From: Monosiga brevicollis MX1
Taxonomy: Eukaryota > Opisthokonta > Choanoflagellata > Craspedida > Salpingoecidae
Direction: 5' to 3'
Assembly (NCBI RefSeq): GCF_000002865.3
Contig: NW_001865075.1
Span: forward strand, 80,688-105,676
DNA: 24,989 nt
The notes under the pieces are model-generated. The model ran no database searches and was not told where the DNA came from. It saw only the letters and a program-made list of their open reading frames with translations. Below are positions 18,008 through 24,989 of this stretch, in pieces (within the stretch, counting starts at the first letter, position 1; each line of letters starts with the position of its first letter). The translations under genes were made by a program, and so were the position numbers.

Positions 18008-20010
18008 TCAGGTCCAGGGGTAGAACAGACTGAAGAGCACGGTGCCTACGAGCTGATATGTCAGACAGATACTGACAGCCGTCGCTTGCCAACTCGGGTG
18101 CTGCAGCACGGCTGCCAGGCCCGTCAACAGAAGCACGGGGTTGCTGCTCAGCAGAAACCGCGTTGCGACCTGGACATTCATAAAGCCAACTGCCACCACC
18201 AGCAGGACAAAATGGTAAACGGCCAGCACGGTCCACAATTCAGCCGCTGGACGCACAGATGGACGAGCTTTGCTCGACAAGCGAACGTCGACGTCCAGGG
18301 CGCGCAGCCCGTTGCTCATCCATGCCTGAATGGCTGCCACAGTGCGGCCAACCCAAGCCGGCAAATGCATCATCAGGTTGGGTAGCGCCAGCGCGCGCCA
18401 TGCAGCTGGGAATGAACTCGCTACGAGTCGCAGTGCAACGCAGCTCGCAAGAATCATGGGGCCGGCCAAGAGAATGTTGGGTGTCTAGAGACAGCGAGGC
18501 GGCCTCTTTAGTACAGATGACGCATCACACATGCTGTATGGAGGTTAGGGATGGGGGGGTGCAACGTGAACAGTGCCAACCTGTGCTGGCGTGAAAAAGG
18601 TCAGAAAGCCAACCCGCCAATATTTGGCTTGTATGTAGCTATAAAGTAAAGGTGGGACGCGCTCGCACCACTCCGGCGTGGCTTCTATGAGTCCGAGGTC
18701 ATGAGAGCAGCGGGATGTGAGTCTACGGTTCTGCTCAAGCCTTTGACGCAACGTTAGTTGGCCTCTGGTTCCCACCGGCTGATTTGTCGGTCATGCAGTA
18801 GAGATAGAAACAATAGGCGTGATAACCGGCCCATGCCAAAAGTACAACGAGTAGGGCTAGGAGAGCCTGAAGCGTTCGTTGCAAGGCTCCGGGCTCGGCC
18901 CAGCTGGCCAAGACATCAAATGCAAACAGACCTAAGAGTTTGCATCAGATTTACTGTGTGAAGGCGGGCTTGTGTGCGCGGTGCACTTGCAAGCCAGGCG
19001 TGCTACGTACCGGCTAGCAGGACTGCATTGGCACGCAACGTGCACGCCAGGGCCACCAGGATGGCAGCGCGCCACACGCGCAGCCTATTGGTGGGGTGGG
19101 TAAAAACATGCACACCGTTCGACCGCACGAAACATGGTGGAAACGGTTCAAAGTCAAGACGCTTACTGAAGCCAGGAGGAGATGACGGCAACCACCAGGC
19201 AGGTGTAGAGAGCCTCCGTGTAGGCGGCCTGGAAAAACACGGCCGCGGGATTCAGGAGCCAAGCCACAGTCGTCCAGTGGTGCCACCTCGAGTCGAGTCC
19301 CAGCTAGATGAAGAGCAGTAAATGGCTGCTTGAGGGCATGGAGCGAGGGCATGCGTCGTACTGCTCACAGAAAAAAAAGGCCTTTGCGATCTACCTGTGT
19401 GTGCAGGGACTGGAGCTGATACCAGGTCAAAATTTGGGCAGCCGCGGAGACGACTACGATGACGACGCTGGCGTTGATGCCTGTAAAGCGACTGGCACGC
19501 AGTAGCCAGGCCATGGCAGGATAAAACGCATGGTTCTATATCCAGACGACACGCGACGGCTTGCGGTGAATTGGGTGGCGGGGCGACACGAACAGGGTGG
19601 GCGTGCGTGCGTGTTGGGGAGAACCTGGTCGTGTTGATAACCATGACGATCAATGGCTTGAAAGTAGACGGCATCCCAGTTGCCCAGGCTAGCATCCCAA
19701 CACGCCAAAGAAGTTAGTGGTGCAAACTCATTGGTACGCAGGGCATCAAGGAGCCCAGCCGGCTCGAAGATCATGCACACATCCACAAGACTGACCCAGG
19801 CAAGAGTCCATCCTTCCAGAGACGCTGAGAGCGATCATAGCTCTCCAGCAGACCGGGCAGCCCTAGTTGCAGGGCCAACAACACCACCCGCCACACCAAC
19901 AGCCCACCCACCACCCCCGTTGGCCCCAGACTCTGCCCCAGTCCCAGCCATTCCCACCAGAGTCCCGGCCGCCGCTGCCGCTGGTCCGTCGAGGCCGACG
20001 TCGCCGTCAT
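18008..20010 (-). CDS. PIGV: GPI mannosyltransferase 2 (PIG-V / Gpi18)
   Basis: Multi-pass ER membrane enzyme that adds the second mannose to the GPI anchor precursor. Eight exons (20010-19796, 19688-19625, 19535-19395, 19303-19167, 19084-19011, 18931-18776, 18684-18581, 18484-18008) give 455 residues (human 493), all phases consistent. Landmarks in order: GLGNWDAVYFQAIDRHGY (the conserved luminal WDA..F....HGY), NHAFYPAMAWLL, LLNPAAVFFQAAYTEALY, LRANAVLLAG, PEWCERVPPLLYSYIQAKYW, RVGFLTFF, TPNILLAGPM, FMNVQVATRFLLSSNPVL and the terminal TYQLVGTVLFSLFYPWT with the family's C-terminal PWT. Hydrophobic segments recur throughout. The start is the ATG at 20010, with a TATA-like box ~36 bases upstream. 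The gene is divergent from the RMDN-like gene. Confidence 0.94.
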
Positions 20011-20045
20011 GCTCGAAAGCACTGAATATTCATAAAGTAAAATAC

Positions 20046-20052
20046 TTTTATA
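20046..20052 (-). promoter_or_regulatory. TATA-like box upstream of PIGV
   Basis: The minus strand reads GTATGTATAAAAGTATTTTAC, with TATAAAA at 20052-20046, 36-42 bases before the PIGV ATG. The neighbouring AAAGTA-AAA-TACTTT is also palindromic. The close spacing would leave only a very short 5' UTR. Confidence 0.4.
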
Positions 20053-20447
20053 CATACACCCTTGATCTGACAAATTTTGGTTCTATGGCTTACCTTTGGT
20101 GTCTCTTACTGAACCTTGTCGATACCTCAATCCTCTGGTTTCTGCACTCTGTTAACGTTATCCCCGTACCTCGAGATCGCTTCATCTCTGCTGATCATCC
20201 TTCCCTCATCACGCCTCTCTTTCATCCTCTCGTGTTGCTGTTGGAGGAGAAACCGTCGCGAGGTCAGTGTGTGATGGCAGCGCCGGGCGGGTCCTCCCCC
20301 TCCCCCCCTCCCTCCCCCTCACTCTCCCCTTACACACCCCGTTTGGACACGCAACCACGCCAAGGCTGAGGTTGCTCGCCATGTTTCACCGCCTTGGGTG
20401 TCGCGATGCCCGCATCTCATCATGCGAGATCTTTCATTGGCGCACGT

Positions 20448-20483
20448 GATCTCGCTCATGATCTCGCTCATGATCTCGCGCCC
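20448..20483 (+). repeat. 12-bp tandem repeat, 3 copies
   Basis: GATCTCGCTCAT occurs twice exactly (20448-20459 and 20460-20471) and a third time as GATCTCGCGCCC, about 50 bases before the RMDN-like start codon. Confidence 0.9.
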
Positions 20484-20532
20484 ATGCTCCTCTGGCCTGA
20501 CGGCACTGATTCCTTGACAGGGGAGCAGCACA

Positions 20533-22392
20533 ATGGTGACGCTGACTCTCTTAGACAACATGGGCCCCTGGCACATTTTTGCGGCCGGCTGTGCCACGGG
20601 CGCGGCGACAGCTGGGTTGCTGGCCTGGCTGCGAAGCTCACCCGCTCGCGGTGGTGCCCCAGTCCTGAGCGAGGTGGGGCAGTTGGCGGCTGCGATCGCG
20701 GCACTGACGCAGCAGGTGCAGCAGTTGGACACCACCATCAGCATTACGGCGCCGCTTCGAAACGATGATGATGAGTTTCAAATGGCCTCAGACGTCCTCC
20801 GCATCGAAGCTGAACGCCCCCCACCTAGTCATCCATTAGCTACCAGCAGCGGCAGTCCAATGGTGGAGGTGACCGTGCGGGCTGGATCGCCCGGTCCCGA
20901 GCCCGTGCCCGTTGTGCCCAACCACTATGCGGTACGTGCGTTCTGCTCCAACTCACCGACCCATATACCAATGTCAACAGCCGAAACCAGTGCAATCGTA
21001 CCTCCCACTCCACCTCTGACGTCAGCGCCACCTGGTGTTTTCAACAGACGGCAGACGAGTTACGGGATGGTCACAAGGTTGAAGAGGCCGCCGACTACGT
21101 CCTTCAACATCAGCAACAGTTTTTGGCCGATGCTGAAGGTTTGCCCGTGTCAAGGCGGCTTAACCTTGCTTCTGGACTCGTCCTCCGGTACACGTCAAGC
21201 TAAATATCATTACCTCTGCGCTCTCTTCCTCGTAGGCCTTTGGCGTCTCTGCCGAGCCTACTATGACAAGGGGGAAATTCACAAGGACATCAAACAGGTC
21301 TGACAACACCTCAAAGTGCTGCGCAACAAAGTGCACACGACTCGTTGCTCATGCTCCGCTTTGGGCTGGCTTGTGTAGGAGCAACTGAATGCCGCCATTC
21401 CTCGCGGCAAAGACGCCATCGCCAAGGACCCCAACAATGCACGTGCTCATAAATGGTGAGTGCGCTCTTTCTGGTCTGTCCCCCGTTCGCGCGCTCGCGT
21501 ACCTAAAGCCATGTCTGCGGGAGTGCGCAGGTATGCGATTGTCCAAGGTGCCCTGTCCGATTTTGTATCGCTTCAAGAGAAGCTTGAGTGCGGTATGCTC
21601 TTTCGAAAGCATGTGGAGCGCAGTCTGGAGCTGGATCCCTCTGACGCGCTCGCCCACCATCTCTTGGGCCGTTTTTGCTTTGAGGTATGGGATGATGGCA
21701 TCAGCGCCCCGCTTCAGCGGCTGCCGCCCGCTGCATTTCTCGCGTCTCATGGCATGACCATACCAACGAAAATGTCTGTGGTGGTACAGGTGGCCAAGTT
21801 GACCTGGTTTGAAAAGCAAGCCTGCAAAACATTTATCGGCACTCCCCCAGAGGCAACCTATGAGGAGACCCTGAGCCACTTTGAACAGGTGCGATCCGGT
21901 TTTCCCCCGTTGTGTTTCACCTTTTTACATCCTCTAGCTCTACTCGCAACGGGGAAAGACAACATGATTGCTCTGGCTCACTTCCGTGCGTCGGGCCATC
22001 ATCCTAGGCGGACAAGTATCAGCCCAACTGGATCATGAACTTGCTTTTCATGGGCAAGGTCAGCGAGATCAGGCCGCACACTTCTCTACTCCTGGCTCAT
22101 GCTGGGCCTCGCGTGCCCGCCCTCTGACTACGCGTGCTATCCATGGGTTCTGCAGTGCTGCGTGCAGTTGGGCCGCAAGGCTGATGCCAAACGCTACTTT
22201 CGTCAAGCCGCCGAACTGCCTGCCGGGACGCCCGAGGTCAGCGACTTGGTTGCGCCCTGCCCGACGTAGAGCTTGTGCTTAAAGGGAATGTGCTTGCTTA
22301 ATTATTTCTCGTTTTTTCTCATGCCATTACGCTGACCACACGTGTTGCCTCAGGATAACACGGCGCAAGCCGAAGCACGACAACTGATGTAA
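20533..22392 (+). CDS. RMDN-family TPR protein (regulator of microtubule dynamics)
   Basis: Nine exons (20533-20931, 21048-21138, 21236-21297, 21379-21455, 21531-21684, 21790-21888, 22008-22058, 22156-22236, 22354-22392) give 350 residues with all phases agreeing. Residues ~10-32 (GPWHIFAAGCATGAATAGLL..) form an N-terminal membrane anchor like that of RMDN3/PTPIP51 and RMDN2. A low-complexity acidic/Pro linker follows, then the TPR-like RMDN domain: GLWRLCRAYYDKGEIHKDIK, ARAHKWYAIVQGALSDFVSL, QEKLECGMLFRKHVERSLEL, DPSDALAHHLLGRFCFE, VAKLTWFEKQACK, TPPEATYEETLSHFEQ and LLFMGKCCVQLGRKADAKRY. These follow the family consensus closely, including HLLGRFCFEVA and TPP-AT-EE. In animals RMDN proteins sit at mitochondria-ER contacts or microtubules; the role here is inferred. 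It ends 252 bases from the LYR gene stop. Confidence 0.92.
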
Positions 22393-22644
22393 CTGGATGA
22401 AGCTGTTTCTGGCCACCAAGCCGAGGGCGGTGCGCGGCCGGATGGCATTTGGATAAATTGGTGTCAGATTGGGAGTCGTGCAAACCCCATAATTTACAAC
22501 AGAAGGATAAAACGCCAAGGCGATGAAGACCAGTGTTTCAAGTCGGGAAAAGAACAAGAAAGGAACAGGCAGGTCGACCATCTCGGCCACCTTGCGAATC
22601 TCGTCGCGCGGGTGGTTGTGACTCTTTTGGTGCACAAATGCTCG
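22393..22644. other. Convergent spacer RMDN-like / LYR
   Basis: 252 bases between two convergent stop codons in my models. A minus-strand frame here contains SHNHPRDEIRKVAEMVDLP, which looks protein-like but could not be joined in phase to the LYR gene and matches no family I know. Confidence 0.4.
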
Positions 22645-23168
22645 TCAACGAAAGTGCGCGGGCCAGCTATCCTTGTGGGAGCGCGCTTTGGTCGAGCTTC
22701 CTTGCTCTGCCTCTGTTGTCTGCGCCTGCGCTTGCGCCTGCGTCAAGTTCCAAGGCCCGTGAGCCAAGCGCGCAGAGGCAAAGCACAGGCAGGCGGGGCT
22801 GCAATGCAGTCGGCACTTGGGTCCGTCCACAAACCTGAGCAATGATCCAATCGAGATCCTGGTGTGCGCGTGCCCCCATTTCCTCAAACCGCTCCACTTC
22901 TACATCTTCCTGATGCTGCATAAACTCCTATCCGTCCCATGCGTCACTCGGCGATGAGTTCAGATCATCAAGGAAAGAACCGTCGCGCGGCACACAAGCC
23001 ATACGCCAGACAACCAGCCGTTTAGATCACAGAGTAACGCACATCGCGAAGAAAATGCTGATAATAGCTGCGCTGCTCCGCCTGTGGAATCGCCCGCAGC
23101 TTGCGGTACAACTGCCGGTACAGCGCCCGCGCTGCCGTCGCCGCCACTTTGCGTGTCGATGTCGCCAT
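22645..23168 (-). CDS. LYR-motif protein (LYRM family)
   Basis: Small LYR proteins act in mitochondria, bound to acyl carrier protein, in Fe-S cluster delivery or respiratory-complex assembly. Exon 1 (23168-23031) reads ATAARALYRQLYRKLRAIP, then RSYYQHFLRDVRYS, with the LYR tripeptide followed by the helix and Arg/Tyr pattern of the family. Exon 2 (22927-22835) reads EFMQHQEDVEVERFEEMG and ends AHQDLDWIIAQ, resembling the third helix of LYRM9 (..ADWIM). A short third exon (22671-22645, DSWPAHFR) would finish an ~85-residue protein, but this last junction is uncertain. The arginine-rich start MATSTRKVAATAAR suits a mitochondrial presequence. The subfamily is undetermined; LYRM9-like is the best guess. 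Confidence 0.68.
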
Positions 23169-24147
23169 CCCTCCGTCTTCAAAATAAGAGAGCACAATAC
23201 AGTACCCTCTAAAGTATACAACAACGTCAGATTAAATCTGAGCATGCATGCGTGCAAGCGTAGCTTGGGGATCGACGGCGATGACGAGAGTTTACACGGA
23301 TGAGCTGGGTGTCTGGACGATGCGCAACGGCATCGTACCTAGGATGTGTTTTGCCATGTTCTTGGGAAACGATTCCATCATGCCGAAGCGCCCCAAGCCA
23401 GCTTTACACATCACTCATTTCTGGTGCACAAAGTGGACAAGTACCTCAAGGCTGGGCCCAGCCACGACCACGATGTAGAGCACATGTGGTGTCCTCACCG
23501 GGTCAACGACCACATTCCACTCATCAATCCGTGTCCCCATTCCCACCAAACCGTCTCAGGGCAGGAAACTCCTCCCTATCCAACCGCTGCGCATGCTTGG
23601 CAACAACACATTCTTGTCCTCTTGGGTGCCTGGTTTTCCGCCTGCTGCCACACCCTCCGCCCTGCCCACGCGTCCCCAGCCCAAACTTGTCGTTCGTTCT
23701 CAAACAAAGTCCCCGACGTTCCCAGCCCTCGCCTGACAGACAGCAAGGTGCGACAGGCCTCACAATGCTTCCCGTTTCCCAAGCCTGCTTTTGCAGTCTA
23801 GCCTGGGCTCCGCCTTCTTTCTTCCACCTTGATGTTGCTACGATCCACCCTCAAACGCTCCGAGAGCCTCAACTTGCCTTTACTTGCCTTTTCAGTGTAA
23901 AAGGTGAACACGCACCACACACGCGTCTATCACTGTAACAGCTGCTTCAGGCCATTGGCCGTATCCTGACCAAGCCAACCGCAACAGGCCAGTGCCCTGC
24001 CGCCTCACCCGTCAGAGTGCCATTTTCTCCCCACCACCAAGCCTGTTTGGGTCTATGGTGCATTTCGTTCCATCGGCTTGCATCTTTGTATCGCGTCGTG
24101 AGTTCTCTGCATCGCCCCTGTCCCCCTGTCTCCTGTCCCCGCCCATC
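23169..24147. other. No supported gene; possible upstream exons of the partial gene
   Basis: 979 bases with no recognisable family. One plus frame (ATG at 23248 to stop at 23478, 76 codons) contains DELGVWTMRNGIVPRM and is somewhat protein-like, but nothing supports it further. The rest (23480-24147) is C- and CT-rich on the plus strand, as in the other intergenic regions here. It may hold the promoter or non-coding first exons of the gene at 24148. Confidence 0.4.
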
Positions 24148-24989
24148 ATGTGCGAGGCTACCCCCACGACGACGCGCCGCAGCGGCTTGAGCCGGTTGAT
24201 GGCTCACCGAAGCCAGCACCGCCGTGATCGTCAGACCCGCAAAGTTCAACAGCTTGTGGACCGAGCGGACCACAGCCTGGCCAAGTCGCCCGCCCCGCTG
24301 CCGGCCACGTCTTCACGCACCTCATCCTTTATCAGTGACGAGGCAGAGTTGCCTGCCCGGCGTGGTGCCAAGCGTCGCCGCAGCTCTTGGTTCAGTCTGA
24401 TGCGCCTACCCTTTGCAGGCTGTGCCACCTGCCGAACCGCCGAGCCCACCAACCCCATTGAAGACCTCATGTCTGATTGGTGGCAAGAACAGCGCATCAC
24501 GGCCCTGCTGTCAACCACCATGCCGCCGCAGGAGCCCTCGCCCAAGCACCTCGCTGACCGTCCAGCTCCCCCTGCCCTGAGCCGGAGCCGAGGCAGCTTT
24601 GACCTTCAGCTTGCCGCCCTCAACTTGACCATCCCCATGCACACCCCAGACAGCACCGACACAGATATGGTGGCGGAACCTGCGGTCCAACCCCACAGCG
24701 ACGAAGCTCGCCTGGCAGCGGAACCACCAGCAGAAATGGTACCGAATGCGACAAACACCCCCGTGTCACCAGTGTCATCATCCTCGGTCCCACGCCGCCG
24801 TCGTTGTTCCTCGGAGACGCCGTCGCTCTGCAAGATTGTCGAGGAACCATGTGAAATCAACACGGCCGCTTTACCAGCCGCATCGTCAGCACCTCCCTAC
24901 CTGCACAGCACCAGCCTGAACCAGCTCGCAACGGCACGCTTTTCTTTACACGAGAAGATTCAGCGATGGGTGTCAGACCCAGAGTTTGT
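24148..24989 (+). CDS. Partial uncharacterised Ser/Pro-rich protein, runs off the window
   Basis: From ATG at 24148 the frame stays open for 280 codons to the window edge with no stop and no needed splice. The N-terminus is basic (TTTRRSGLSRLMAHRSQHRR), then RRGAKRRRSSWFSLMRLPF, a short Cys pair GCATC, EDLMSDWWQEQRITALL, and a long Ser/Thr/Pro/Ala-rich region with SSSSVPRRRRCSSETPSL, ending SLHEKIQRWVSDPEF at the edge. It looks like a disordered N-terminal region preceding a domain that lies outside the window. RRRSS and RRRRCSS are plausible basophilic kinase sites. No family is recognised, and no membrane segment is visible. Confidence 0.6.
   Translation, partial: MCEATPTTTRRSGLSRLMAHRSQHRRDRQTRKVQQLVDRADHSLAKSPAPLPATSSRTSSFISDEAELPARRGAKRRRSSWFSLMRLPFAGCATCRTAEPTNPIEDLMSDWWQEQRITALLSTTMPPQEPSPKHLADRPAPPALSRSRGSFDLQLAALNLTIPMHTPDSTDTDMVAEPAVQPHSDEARLAAEPPAEMVPNATNTPVSPVSSSSVPRRRRCSSETPSLCKIVEEPCEINTAALPAASSAPPYLHSTSLNQLATARFSLHEKIQRWVSDPEF

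Larger units (their letters stand above)
20011..20532. promoter_or_regulatory. Divergent gap PIGV / RMDN-like
   Basis: A 522-base bidirectional promoter candidate. The PIGV side has an A/T-rich patch with a TATA-like element. The centre has a C/T-rich tract (20287-20338, CCCCCTCCCCCCCTCCCTCC type) that is G-rich on the minus strand. The RMDN side has three tandem GATCTCGCTCAT-type 12-mers (20448-20483). No gene is seen. Confidence 0.55.

Noticed and set aside
22540-22640. Homeodomain-like helix SHNHPRDEIRKVAEMVDLP on the minus strand
   Set aside because: No recognition helix (WFxNRR) follows in any frame, and it cannot be joined in phase to the LYR exons. Probably chance.
23300-23938. 212-codon plus-strand frame
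   Set aside because: Composition is Ser/Pro/Cys/His-rich with no conserved motif, and two other frames are open over the same part. It matches C/T-rich non-coding DNA.

Overview
This window is nuclear DNA from a compact, intron-rich eukaryotic genome. The genes have many short GT-AG introns, mostly about 60-200 nt. The gene set is animal-like: a BRPF chromatin scaffold, histone stem-loop binding protein, an RMDN family protein, an ERICH2-like protein and a bHLH-PAS factor. The DNA is moderately GC-rich and full of GA, CA and GT microsatellites. My best inference is a unicellular relative of animals, most likely a choanoflagellate such as Monosiga. That rests on gene content and architecture only, with no database search. 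Gene models were built by hand: splice sites were chosen so that phases agree and the family alignment continues across each junction.

Layout: 1-408 is a GA/GATCGA satellite. A 19-exon BRPF gene (EPL1-like segment, PHD1, zinc knuckle, PHD2, bromodomain, PWWP) runs on the minus strand, 5446-487. A divergent gap leads to the small TFIIH subunit TFB5/GTF2H5 (+, 6060-6430). The gap 6431-7273 holds a 45-bp direct repeat pair enclosing a duplicated piece of the BRPF PHD2 exon and intron. A single-exon bHLH-PAS gene (-, 8470-7274) is followed by GT, CA and GA tracts, a possible decayed SmE (SNRPE) copy (+, about 9262-9448) and a 16-bp hairpin. Next come an ERICH2-like gene (+, 9898-10888), a secretory-pathway sulfotransferase (-, 12474-11149), SLBP (+, 12978 to 14285 or 14389), an aldo-keto reductase (-, 16090-14428), exosome subunit CSL4/EXOSC1 (+, 16512-17870), GPI mannosyltransferase 2/PIGV (-, 20010-18008), an RMDN-like TPR protein (+, 20533-22392) and an LYR-motif protein (-, 23168-22645). 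A stretch with no gene I can support (23169-24147) precedes an open frame that runs off the right edge (+, 24148-24989).

The genes do not form one pathway. They are mostly housekeeping functions: histone acetylation scaffolding, transcription and DNA repair, histone mRNA processing, RNA decay, GPI anchor synthesis, mitochondrial LYR function and redox metabolism. What stands out is the organisation. Ten consecutive confidently called genes strictly alternate in strand, giving a chain of convergent and divergent pairs, and each divergent gap carries a simple-sequence tract. I found no sign of a novel defence or mobile system. The most unusual items are the partial BRPF duplication, the apparent frameshift and altered TPNK motif in SLBP, the cysteine cluster in the sulfotransferase, and the microsatellite-encoded tail of the BRPF protein.
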